Source of the DNA: a virus
Virus record (IMG/VR): IMGVR_UViG_3300006929_000108
Location: 1 to 25,759 of that record
Length of the DNA: 25,759 nucleotides
Strand: one strand, 5' to 3'
Shown in pieces: positions 1-7,384 of this stretch (position 1 is the first letter of the stretch; each line of letters opens with the position of its first letter). The notes under the pieces were generated by a model. That model did no database searches. It was not told where the DNA came from and saw only the letters and a program-made list of their open reading frames with translations. Position numbers and translations under genes: made by a program.

Positions 1-8
1 ACACATAT

Positions 9-37
9 ATTATACTACCTCTTATATGATTTGTCAA
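9..37 (-). promoter_or_regulatory. Consensus sigma70 promoter, leftward
   Basis: On the minus strand TTGACA (32-37) is separated by exactly 17 bp from TATAAT (9-14). Both hexamers match the bacterial sigma70 consensus in all positions. It lies 9 bp beyond the CCA end of the tRNA-Arg gene and points out of the left edge, so it should drive genes outside this window. It implies use of the host RNA polymerase. Confidence 0.85.
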
Positions 38-46
38 GGACTTTTT

Positions 47-123
47 TGGCGCACTTGGCAGGACTCGAACCTGCAACCTACAGATTAGAAGTCTGTTGTT
101 CTATCCAGTTGAACTACAAGTGC
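47..123 (-). tRNA. tRNA-Arg (anticodon TCT)
   Basis: A complete 77-nt cloverleaf can be drawn by hand. The acceptor stem GCACTTG/CAAGTGC is fully paired, the D stem is GTTC/GAAC, and the anticodon stem ACAGA/TCTGT encloses loop CTTCTAA with TCT at positions 34-36. The variable loop is 5 nt, and the T arm is GCAGG-TTCGAGT-CCTGC. The discriminator is G and CCA is encoded. It reads AGA codons, which are common in the AT-rich genes here, so it probably supplements host decoding. It starts 6 bp after the nrdJ stop and is likely cut out of that transcript. Confidence 0.95.
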
Positions 124-129
124 CGTTAG

Positions 130-1815
130 TTATACACCGCACGAACCACCATGTCCTGTAATGTCGCAAATGTCATGTGTCTCCAGACCTTCTTCAAACT
201 CCTCACCAAGCTTTTCTACAGCTTCAGAATACGGCACCGAAGATAGAGGCTGTCCTCCCCTACATCCATCAGGGTACACCGTGAAACCTCGCAACCTGTG
301 AGCATAAGAAGCAAGAGTATCAGTAAACTCTTCAACTGTATCTTCATTGTTAAGCTTACTCCCCCACTTGGGCAGATTGATTGTACTGCTGATAGACATA
401 TCAACATAGTCCTGTACATCTGCTTGAAACTTTATACGCCTCTTGTATTCTTCTGCAAGATCAAGTGCTGACTCAATGCCTTTTGGATCAACGCCATACA
501 AGTCAATAATTTCCTGTGCTGCACTGTCCACCACGTATTGATAGTGCCAACGATTACCACCCTTCAGATACCTGCGTTTGTAAGCAACAGCAAAGATAGG
601 CTCTACACCTGTGGATGTTCCTGCAAGAATACCTATTGATCCAGTTGGAGCAATGGCACGATTAGCGACAGGAGCACTACAACCAAGAACACTAGCAAAG
701 CTGGTACTAACGTGATCACTAACCCCTTTATAAACCGATAGCCACTTGTGAAGACCTTCCGTAACTTCATACTTCTCTCCTCCCTTGATAAGCCATTCAT
801 GCATACCCATAAGACCAAGCCCAAGCCTACGATTTTTCTCTCTGGTTTTATATACCTTATCATAAGGAAGCTTGGCTCTGAGTGTGCCGCATAGAAGAAA
901 CTTAGTAGCAAGTTCTACGCAATCTGCAAACTCTTTCAGATCGTCAATACGCCCCATATTAATAGAACCAAGATTACAAACATCAGAATCATCTTCAGAT
1001 GTAACCTCCGTGCAAGCATTACGCAGCGTCTCATTTTCCTTGTCAAAAAAGTTAAACGAGAAGCCCGGTTCCGCTGTTGATAGTGCTTGTCTAACATTTG
1101 TTTTGAAAACATCTCCTGTATCTCCTGTCTTCCAATAATTAAGCAACCATTCTGTGTCATAGTTGACGCTGATATTTGTCATGTCCAGAGGTGCAATAAA
1201 GTTAAAGTCCTGTTCCTTTACCTGACCAATAGAGAAACCTGTATCTCCTACAGGCATATTATACCAGTTCTTACTGGCAAGAAACTTATCTACATCAGCA
1301 TGTTTCCAGTTTAGGCTGGCATAGATAGCAGACCTGCGACTACCACCCTGCATAACCCTTCTGCCAATTTCATTGATCATCTGCATCTTTGGTATAGGAC
1401 CAGAGGCAAGGCCACCTGTGCCGTTAAGGATACGTCCTTCCTCACGGTACACAGAGTAGTCCACTCCGATACCACCGCCTGTCATAAGACAGGACTCAGA
1501 CTTCCAAGAGATATCAGCCCAATCTTCTCTACTATCCTCTTCTGCTTTAAGCAAATAACAGTTGTTAAAAAACTTATTATCACGTCCTGCATAATAAAGA
1601 TAACGACCACCGGGAATAAACTTCAGGTCAGTGATCATACGTTTCAGTTCGTCCTTGTCGTCCTTACTTAGGTAGTCCTGACACACATCGTCTACCAGAG
1701 TAGATGACAATGCATCCCATGTCTCGCACCCATGATGGGCATATTTGTGTTTAAAAATGTCTTCGCTAAACTTAGAGCGAAACATAGGATTCTCATTTGA
1801 TCTAAACTGTGCCAT
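130..1815 (-). CDS. nrdJ: Class II (adenosylcobalamin-dependent) ribonucleotide reductase
   Basis: This 561-aa enzyme would reduce ribonucleotides to deoxyribonucleotides in the cytoplasm for phage DNA synthesis. The barrel motifs of the family are visible: a first redox Cys in NNCYLL (about C86), the thiyl-radical region NACTE (N266, C268, E270), the partner Cys in CNLGSIN (C280), the phosphate-binding APTGSIG segment, and a C-terminal Cys pair in the last 12 residues that would re-reduce the active site. As a class II enzyme it needs no NrdB partner, and none is seen, but it needs vitamin B12. The start at 1815 is chosen because GGAGAAGGGG lies just upstream, inside the end of the DUF3310 gene, one base from its stop. 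A start six codons earlier has no such site. Positions 241-300 are 33/60 G+C, richer than the replication genes, which may reflect separate acquisition. I am sure of the family and fairly sure of class II. Confidence 0.92.
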   Translation of the reverse strand: MAQFRSNENPMFRSKFSEDIFKHKYAHHGCETWDALSSTLVDDVCQDYLSKDDKDELKRMITDLKFIPGGRYLYYAGRDNKFFNNCYLLKAEEDSREDWADISWKSESCLMTGGGIGVDYSVYREEGRILNGTGGLASGPIPKMQMINEIGRRVMQGGSRRSAIYASLNWKHADVDKFLASKNWYNMPVGDTGFSIGQVKEQDFNFIAPLDMTNISVNYDTEWLLNYWKTGDTGDVFKTNVRQALSTAEPGFSFNFFDKENETLRNACTEVTSEDDSDVCNLGSINMGRIDDLKEFADCVELATKFLLCGTLRAKLPYDKVYKTREKNRRLGLGLMGMHEWLIKGGEKYEVTEGLHKWLSVYKGVSDHVSTSFASVLGCSAPVANRAIAPTGSIGILAGTSTGVEPIFAVAYKRRYLKGGNRWHYQYVVDSAAQEIIDLYGVDPKGIESALDLAEEYKRRIKFQADVQDYVDMSISSTINLPKWGSKLNNEDTVEEFTDTLASYAHRLRGFTVYPDGCRGGQPLSSVPYSEAVEKLGEEFEEGLETHDICDITGHGGSCGV

Positions 1816-1816
1816 A

Positions 1817-2110
1817 CTATTCCCCTTCTCCATAATCTAATTCTAATATTAACTGTGCATAGTGTATTACTTTTTCAATATCTTTGCGACCTTCTCCTTT
1901 TTTTCTATGCCTAGTAATATACTTAACTACATTTCCTTCAAAGTAATCTAGTTTATTTTTGTGAATATATTCAACAGGTTGTATCTTACAATCTTTGTAA
2001 TGTTCTCCACCTATCTGTTTTGTTGAAGCTCTTTCTTCTTTCATGCGTCTAAGATAGTATTTATAATTACTTTCATTCGTCAAAGAATCTGATAATTCTT
2101 TTTCTAACAT
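1817..2110 (-). CDS. DUF3310 protein (T7 gp1.7-like)
   Basis: The 97-aa product has the DUF3310 signature from about residue 32: GGEHYK, then IQPVEYI, then GNVVKYITRHRKK, ending in a helix rich in DIEKVIHYAQ. T7 gp1.7 of this family is a nucleotide kinase acting on dGMP and dTMP. That activity here is inference, but sitting directly before nrdJ fits a role in nucleotide supply. The start at 2110 has AAGGA nine bases upstream. The longer reading from 2158 would add a hydrophobic segment without a ribosome site. The gene overlaps the preceding one by 38 bp, and its last codons carry the nrdJ ribosome-binding site. Confidence 0.85.
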   Translation of the reverse strand: MLEKELSDSLTNESNYKYYLRRMKEERASTKQIGGEHYKDCKIQPVEYIHKNKLDYFEGNVVKYITRHRKKGEGRKDIEKVIHYAQLILELDYGEGE

Positions 2111-2372
2111 TTTTATTTCCTTTTTGATTGACAACAGAAGAAGCAAAGACACGGACAAAAGAAGGATTTACTCCTGCATTATCACAGATCTCTTCAAAAT
2201 CTTTTTCTGTTTCTTCTTGTGTAGAAAAAAACCAAGCGTGTGCATTATCTCTAGTGATTGAGATACTTGTATCAGTTACAGATGTATTAAGCTTTGTAAG
2301 ATCCATCAAAGCTTGAACAATAACTGATGTATATAATTTACGATACTTTTTTTCTAGTGCGTCATCGCCCAT
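2073..2372 (-). CDS. Hypothetical protein, 99 aa
   Basis: I do not recognise this family. The product is soluble, mildly basic at its C-terminus (GNKNVRKRIIRFF) and has no Cys pairs or membrane segment. It starts inside the last codons of the polymerase gene (19-bp overlap) with AGGA five bases upstream, and its end overlaps the DUF3310 start by 38 bp. It therefore sits in a tightly packed pol-hypothetical-DUF3310-nrdJ cluster and is probably translated by coupling. The location suggests a role in replication or nucleotide metabolism, but nothing in the sequence shows which. Confidence 0.7.
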   Translation of the reverse strand: MGDDALEKKYRKLYTSVIVQALMDLTKLNTSVTDTSISITRDNAHAWFFSTQEETEKDFEEICDNAGVNPSFVRVFASSVVNQKGNKNVRKRIIRFFDE

Positions 2373-3985
2373 GTTTTTCCTACTTTGTAGTCACAATCTA
2401 ATTTACATTTCATATTTAATGTCTGTGTTGTTAAGTCAATAGCTTCTTTTGTAATCGCACAAAAACGATTAACATCTTTATTTAATACTTCAAATTGATA
2501 CTCGTCGTGTATCGATGCTACAAGTTTTGCATCTATACCGGACATATTAATCTTCTTTATAATATGTATCAACCATTTCTTACATACAATAGCTCCTGCT
2601 CCTTGCAGTAAAGTATTAAGGGCAGCATGTTCAGATCTTATTTTTAAATACCTACCATCCAAACCTTTTATCTTACCAATCTCGGCTTCTGTTTGTATTT
2701 TAGTTCTTAACTCTTTTAGATCCGGTAAGTTATTTAAAAATGTATCTACTAGTCTTTGTCCTTTAGCTGCATTTCCTCCTACGATCTTACCTATCTTGGC
2801 TGCTCCTGCTCCATAAAGAAAAGCATATATAAAAGTTTTTGCTTGGTCCCTATCTTTAAGACCTGCTAACTTCATATTAGCTGTGTGTATGTCTCCTTCC
2901 AAGACTTCTTCTATATATCTTTTGTTTCCCATGTAATGAGCAAGACATCTTAGTTCCAGACCAGAAGCATCTGTGCCTACTAAAGAATAGTTATCAGGAT
3001 CTTTTATTGTCCAGAGATCTCTACATTCTTTTCCATAGGGGCTATAAACAGCAGGTACTTGCGCCATATTAGGGCTATGATGTGCCATTCTTCCTGTAAT
3101 AGTTTTTAATGTAAGAACTCTACCTCGGACTCTTTCATCTTCTTCACATTGTTTTATCCATGCTTTTAATAATCCAGTTCTTTTTTGCAATAGAAAAAAA
3201 CGACTAAACATTTTAGCTTCCGGCATGTTAATTCCATTTAAAATCTTTTCATTAACAATGACGTTACCTTTATCAGTATATTGTTTTGGCTTCCATCCTT
3301 TTTGTTGTAGACGTTCTGCTATTTGTTTTCTGCTTGCTATATTAAAAGGTATGTATTTAACTTTAGTTTTTAATTGTATCTCCGTTGGAGGAAATATTTC
3401 TTGAGCCTCTCCTTCAAGCTTTCTTTCTTCCTGCTCTAGTTGAGAAAGCAGAATTATAGCTTCTCTTAATTTAAATGCAAAGCCATTCTTCTGCTGCTGA
3501 TCTATTATAGTTCGTATGTTATGTTCTAGTCTTATAGATTTTTGTGAAAAATCTTTACCCTCTTTCTCCAAGTAATGTGCAACTCTCCAAGTAAGTTCCG
3601 CATCACGGATACAATATTCCAGCATGTCTTTACTGTAGGAAGCAAACTCATTAAAGTCTCCTTTGTTATAGTTCAAACGATTACCCCAAGATTCTAAGGA
3701 GTGACCATCTTCTCTAATAGAATTAAAAAGCTGTGACTCTATTAAAGTATCCCTGACTTGAGATACTTTTATGTTACAGCCTAGAAGTCTATTAAGAATA
3801 GGGGCATCAAAAGATACCCCATTGTGCATAATAAATTGATCTATTTTTTTAGACCATTCGGGAAACTTCTTACATTCATCAAGCGACCATGTTTTTATTT
3901 CTCCTGTATCATAATCTTTTGAAACAATGCAATGTATCTTTGTTGCATTTAACGAATCAGTTTCAATATCTATGATTGCTTTCAT
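2354..3985 (-). CDS. polA: Family A DNA polymerase with 3'-5' exonuclease
   Basis: This is the replicative polymerase (543 aa). The exonuclease domain shows D6-I-E8, a second motif in HNGVSFD (D60) and the third in YCIRDAE (Y124, D128). The polymerase domain shows motif A DASGLELR (D339), motif B K383-TFIYAFLYG with Tyr387, and motif C HDE (493-495). Tyr387 aligns with Phe762 of E. coli Pol I and with Tyr526 of T7 polymerase, a residue linked in the viral literature with fast, lytic replication. At 543 aa it is shorter than T7 polymerase (about 704), so a thioredoxin-binding insertion is probably absent. The ATG at 3985 overlaps the previous stop as TGATG; the GTG one codon earlier is less likely. 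Partners encoded nearby are the primase-helicase and SSB. Confidence 0.95.
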   Translation of the reverse strand: MKAIIDIETDSLNATKIHCIVSKDYDTGEIKTWSLDECKKFPEWSKKIDQFIMHNGVSFDAPILNRLLGCNIKVSQVRDTLIESQLFNSIREDGHSLESWGNRLNYNKGDFNEFASYSKDMLEYCIRDAELTWRVAHYLEKEGKDFSQKSIRLEHNIRTIIDQQQKNGFAFKLREAIILLSQLEQEERKLEGEAQEIFPPTEIQLKTKVKYIPFNIASRKQIAERLQQKGWKPKQYTDKGNVIVNEKILNGINMPEAKMFSRFFLLQKRTGLLKAWIKQCEEDERVRGRVLTLKTITGRMAHHSPNMAQVPAVYSPYGKECRDLWTIKDPDNYSLVGTDASGLELRCLAHYMGNKRYIEEVLEGDIHTANMKLAGLKDRDQAKTFIYAFLYGAGAAKIGKIVGGNAAKGQRLVDTFLNNLPDLKELRTKIQTEAEIGKIKGLDGRYLKIRSEHAALNTLLQGAGAIVCKKWLIHIIKKINMSGIDAKLVASIHDEYQFEVLNKDVNRFCAITKEAIDLTTQTLNMKCKLDCDYKVGKTWAMTH

Positions 3986-4455
3986 CACATATCTACTAGC
4001 TCTGCATCCTCTACATTAATATGAAAATAATCTTCATTTCTTGTGTTACGACCATAAGCTTTTTTAACTTTGCTTTCTGCTACAGTTTGTCCTGAAATAT
4101 GCCAAGCTTGCTTACAATCATTTCTAAATACAACAAATGTTAACTTATCATTTGGAAACTCTTTTTGCCAACGCTTAATCAACCTTTCTTTTCTAAACGG
4201 TATACGTACATCTTTCCAATTATCAGGCCATTCACCTTTCCAAGAATATTTTATTTCAACTTCATAAAAATATTCTTTGGGCTTAATCTTAGAAATATCA
4301 TGATCAATCTTATTACAAACTAAATCAAACGACATTGTTTCTTTATCATCTATATTTATATAACCATTCAGATTCAACCATTTTATCATTGCTTTTTTAG
4401 CAGGGGGATCTGACTTATCATATAAGTCTTTATCAAAGGGTTTGATCATATTCAT
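3985..4455 (-). CDS. Putative PD-(D/E)XK-type nuclease, 156 aa
   Basis: I do not recognise a named family. A possible nuclease core is visible: SFDLVCN (about residues 43-49), then 20 residues later EVEIKYSWKGEW, where E-x-E-I-K resembles the (D/E)XK half of PD-(D/E)XK enzymes. The size is close to that of T7 endonuclease I (149 aa), and the gene sits between primase-helicase and polymerase, where T7-like phages often carry a resolvase or nuclease. The function is inference. It overlaps the primase-helicase end by 23 bp. Starts at 4455 and 4449 are both possible from one AGAGG sequence, and I cannot choose firmly. The stop overlaps the polymerase ATG. Confidence 0.6.
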   Translation of the reverse strand: MNMIKPFDKDLYDKSDPPAKKAMIKWLNLNGYINIDDKETMSFDLVCNKIDHDISKIKPKEYFYEVEIKYSWKGEWPDNWKDVRIPFRKERLIKRWQKEFPNDKLTFVVFRNDCKQAWHISGQTVAESKVKKAYGRNTRNEDYFHINVEDAELVDM

Positions 4456-6079
4456 CGTCCTCTTCTTGTTCGGTGCGATCTATCTCAGTCATCCTACCAG
4501 TTTCACTATCATAATGCAAGTAGGCAGCTACACCAGTATCTCCAGTATACCTATTCTTCAATACACGTAATACAGTTGTGTTTGCTTCGATAGGATCATC
4601 GGCTTGCTGATTACGTTCTAAAGCTATTACCGAATCAGATAGATGTGCAATAGCTGCTGAACCACGTAGATGAGACAGAGATACTTCTCTACCATCTTCA
4701 TGACCACGATCACCCATTGGCCTTCTCAGATGGCTTACCAACAATAAAGATATACCTGTTTCTTCAACTAAAGATCTTAGCTTAGTCATTAATATATCAA
4801 TGGACTTACGTTCATCTCCGTTATCTTCCTGACCAGATACTAAGATAGATAGGTGATCTAATATCACCCACTTTGTATCCATAGCTTTAGCCATGAAGCG
4901 AACACGATTTAAGATTTCATCGTTACTAACACTACCAAAGTGATCAAAAGCAAAAAACCTATTAGTTCCTGTGGTCTTATCACGCCATTCTCTTAAATCA
5001 TTTAAACTATGTTGATCTCTAATCTCTTTAATATAAAGTCTAGCATTAGCTTCAACAGACATTAGATGAAATATTGTATTCCTCACACTCTCTTCTAAAG
5101 CAAAGAAGCCAATATTATCTTTAGTATTCTTTAATAGATGGTGAGCAAGCTCCCTGATAATACTTGACTTACCCATACCAGCGCCAGATGTAAAGCATAC
5201 AAGCTCTCCAGTACGGATACCATATGTTTTCTTATTCAAGCCTTCCCAAGGATATAGACAAGTATCACAGTAATCTTCTTCAAAGAGTTCGTCACCAAAA
5301 GAGCCAAGGTTAATAATACCAGCAGGAGTATATGGTTCAGCATTCCACCATGACTTTGTAAATCTTTCTCGTTGATTTACTTGAAGATATTCATTGGCAT
5401 CTTTAAGATCAAGATTAACAATACGACATTTGTTAGGCTCGAATAACTTGGCTACATCTTCGGCTGCATCTTTACCTTGCTTATCGTTATCAAAACATAT
5501 AACAATATTTTCAAAGCTATTAAGAAAATCAAAAGATTTTTTACAGTTATTAGCTGCTGCCTGTGCACCATTCTTTACAGATACTACAGGCCACTTTGAT
5601 CCAAGCAATTCATAAGCACTCATAGCATCAAGCTCACCTTCTACTACGGTGACATACTTTCCGCCTTTACCGAATAAGTTCTCACCAAACAGAACAGCTT
5701 TAGATAAATCACCTTCAACCCAGAAGTCTTTGCTTTCTGTTTTTCTAACCTTAGATGCTATATGCTCACCATCTTTATCAAAGTATTTATAGATATGATG
5801 GCTTTGATCCGTGCCTCCATTATCATTTACAAATGTATTATAAACTTTAGCAGAGTTCTCTGAAATTTTCCGATCAGTAAGTGCTGCTAAATACCCTGCA
5901 CTTTTAAGTGATGAAGGTGACGCTGGTGTTGTAGTATTAGATTGCATGTAAGAATCCTCATTATTAGAAAAACGTGTATTGCAAACAAAACAAAAGGAAT
6001 GCCCATCGCTATGTTGGACATTCCCGTTACTTGATCCACAGTCAAGACATGGACCTCTTGATAACCAGCCTTCGGCCAT
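4433..6079 (-). CDS. Bifunctional DNA primase-helicase (T7 gp4-like)
   Basis: This 548-aa protein would unwind DNA at the fork and lay down primers. From the N-terminus: a zinc ribbon with C11, C14, C30 and C33; a TOPRIM primase core with EGE (147-149) and DND (197-199); then a RecA-like hexameric helicase with Walker A GAGMGKS (299-305), Walker B WVILDH (D408) and a following LLVSHLRRP segment of the DnaB/gp4 type. The length agrees with T7 gp4 (566 aa). The ATG at 6079 overlaps the preceding stop as TAATG, with AAAGGA about nine bases upstream. An ATG two codons earlier would put the ribosome site too close. The C-terminal tail is very acidic (EQEEDDEYD), like the gp4 tail that contacts the polymerase; that role is inferred. 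Confidence 0.95.
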   Translation of the reverse strand: MAEGWLSRGPCLDCGSSNGNVQHSDGHSFCFVCNTRFSNNEDSYMQSNTTTPASPSSLKSAGYLAALTDRKISENSAKVYNTFVNDNGGTDQSHHIYKYFDKDGEHIASKVRKTESKDFWVEGDLSKAVLFGENLFGKGGKYVTVVEGELDAMSAYELLGSKWPVVSVKNGAQAAANNCKKSFDFLNSFENIVICFDNDKQGKDAAEDVAKLFEPNKCRIVNLDLKDANEYLQVNQRERFTKSWWNAEPYTPAGIINLGSFGDELFEEDYCDTCLYPWEGLNKKTYGIRTGELVCFTSGAGMGKSSIIRELAHHLLKNTKDNIGFFALEESVRNTIFHLMSVEANARLYIKEIRDQHSLNDLREWRDKTTGTNRFFAFDHFGSVSNDEILNRVRFMAKAMDTKWVILDHLSILVSGQEDNGDERKSIDILMTKLRSLVEETGISLLLVSHLRRPMGDRGHEDGREVSLSHLRGSAAIAHLSDSVIALERNQQADDPIEANTTVLRVLKNRYTGDTGVAAYLHYDSETGRMTEIDRTEQEEDDEYDQTL

Positions 6080-6270
6080 TACCATTTTCCTTTGCTGTAT
6101 TTAAACATTTCATCAGTGATGTTTTTTCTTTTAGCTACTACCTCTTTTTCCATAGATATTAAAAATTCAATTTGATCAACTCTCTCAAGCTTATTAAAGT
6201 TTTCTTCAAAAGTAACTATCGGGCTTTGTCTTCCTTCTCTTTTATAAACAGTAATTAGTGTTTCCGTCAT
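6079..6270 (-). CDS. Hypothetical protein, 63 aa
   Basis: This is an unrecognised small protein with mixed charge and a predicted helical middle (NKLERVDQIEFLISMEKEV), without Cys or membrane segment. AAGG lies nine bases before the ATG. It overlaps the upstream small gene by 29 bp, and its stop forms the TAATG junction with primase-helicase, so it probably controls or shares translation of that gene. Function unknown. Confidence 0.65.
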   Translation of the reverse strand: MTETLITVYKREGRQSPIVTFEENFNKLERVDQIEFLISMEKEVVAKRKNITDEMFKYSKGKW

Positions 6271-6439
6271 TAGTCTTAGCCTTTTTAATAGTGTATTTAA
6301 ACTTTGGATCAGATCCTAAATGATACCAAAGTAGATATCGAGAATCAAGAGCTTCTTTAGCATCTTTATAAGTATTAAAAGATTCTATTATTTTTTCTTT
6401 TTTATCATATTTAAGATGCATATTCCAAATATTTTTCAT
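6242..6439 (-). CDS. Hypothetical protein, 65 aa, start abutting a hairpin
   Basis: The family is not recognised. The product is basic, with aromatic residues (YLLWYHLG) and a lysine-rich end. The ATG at 6439 is the base right after a strong hairpin (6440-6476), and the only purine-rich sequence upstream, GGGGG, lies inside the hairpin arm. The ribosome site is therefore absent or masked, unlike nearly all neighbours. A GTG at 6457 lies in the hairpin loop and is unlikely. The 29-bp overlap with the next gene supports a real coding region, but the unusual start lowers confidence. Confidence 0.55.
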   Translation of the reverse strand: MKNIWNMHLKYDKKEKIIESFNTYKDAKEALDSRYLLWYHLGSDPKFKYTIKKAKTNDGNTNYCL

Positions 6440-6476
6440 CGGGCAACGCCCCCGCACAGAGGGGGGGTGTTGACCG
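6440..6476 (-). repeat. Intercistronic hairpin (family copy)
   Basis: The arms CAACGCCCCC (6444-6453) and GGGGGTGTTG (6463-6472) enclose a 9-nt loop, with outer CGG/CCG pairs extending the stem. On the minus strand TTCGGT directly follows the TAG stop of the 61-aa gene. The one non-Watson-Crick inner pair is G-U if plus-strand RNA folds, but A-C in the leftward mRNA. No U-tract follows. Confidence 0.75.
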
Positions 6477-6478
6477 AA

Positions 6479-6664
6479 CTAACTATACTCATCAATATCA
6501 TTTTGAATATTTTGTAGAAATTCATTTTGATCAGCTACCATATCTTGTAGTTCTTCTTTGGCAAGTTTCTTTGCAGTTTTAGAGTCATACCCCTCGTTCT
6601 TATATTGAGAAGTAAGTTCTTTAAAAATTTGTTTTCTTTCTTTTTGCCAAATATTTTTAGACAT
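6479..6664 (-). CDS. Hypothetical protein, 61 aa
   Basis: This is an unrecognised, highly charged and probably all-helical protein (KKLAKEELQDMVADQ) with no membrane segment or metal motif. Its ATG immediately follows the TAG of the GIY-YIG gene, so it is likely read by ribosomes finishing that gene. Its own TAG is followed directly by the TTCGGT and hairpin element. Function unknown. Confidence 0.6.
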   Translation of the reverse strand: MSKNIWQKERKQIFKELTSQYKNEGYDSKTAKKLAKEELQDMVADQNEFLQNIQNDIDEYS

Positions 6665-7384
6665 CTAACTAAATTCGCTACCTTCTTCAAGATCATTCCA
6701 AAACTTTGCTGTATCTTCAACATCATAAGGATCATAACCACACTCAATCATAAATTCATTTAGTGCATTGTATTCTTCTTTGCTTGTATTTACTTTTTTT
6801 CTGTAAGCTTCAAAGTCTATTACATTTTCATTTTGTTTTTCAACTTCCCATGATTTATCAACAGAAATTCCATTAACTTTTTCTAAATCTTTAGTCAACA
6901 TATCAATCCTTTTTTTATAACGGTTTAGCTGTCTTTTCAATGAATTAACTTGCTTGGTAAGAAGTTGTTTTTCTTTATCAATTTCTACCATTTCTTCTGC
7001 TCCTTTAATTGGTCGGGTAAACCTTCCTCCAACATAATTATTATAGTAGGCATACTTATCTGTACCGTCAAGTATTTTTATAAGAACTCCAAGCTTAATT
7101 TGATAATGAAGTTCATAGTATTTCATTGTTCTTTTATTTTCGTACTGATCTATTAATACGAATGTAAAGTTTTTCTTTCCTATCTTTTTAATATCTTCAA
7201 GCAAAGCTTTAGAAGACCCCATGTATTCTTTCCAGTTAGAAACAACAGTCTTTCCATTTCTTTTTACAAAGTATTGTTTACATCCTATATAAGCTTGCTT
7301 TGTTTTTTTATTAGTAATCTTATAGACAAAACCAAAATACTTATCAGGATTTGGTTTTACTTTTTTATTGTAAGTCCAATGCAT
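6665..7384 (-). CDS. GIY-YIG nuclease-domain protein (Seg-like)
   Basis: The N-terminal 120 residues of this 239-aa protein look like the GIY-YIG nuclease of phage Seg-type endonucleases: FVY (19-21) and YIG (32-34), then NWKEYMGSS, IKKIGKKNF and MKYYELHYQ, the usual order in this group. Residues about 130-170 form a lysine-rich coiled coil, and an acidic C-terminal part follows. Such proteins cut DNA and can act as free-standing homing endonucleases, though a repair or host-degradation role is equally possible. The ATG shares a base with the exonuclease stop (TAATG), so it is embedded in the replication cluster. The GIY-YIG call is good; the biological role is not known. Confidence 0.8.
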   Translation of the reverse strand: MHWTYNKKVKPNPDKYFGFVYKITNKKTKQAYIGCKQYFVKRNGKTVVSNWKEYMGSSKALLEDIKKIGKKNFTFVLIDQYENKRTMKYYELHYQIKLGVLIKILDGTDKYAYYNNYVGGRFTRPIKGAEEMVEIDKEKQLLTKQVNSLKRQLNRYKKRIDMLTKDLEKVNGISVDKSWEVEKQNENVIDFEAYRKKVNTSKEEYNALNEFMIECGYDPYDVEDTAKFWNDLEEGSEFS

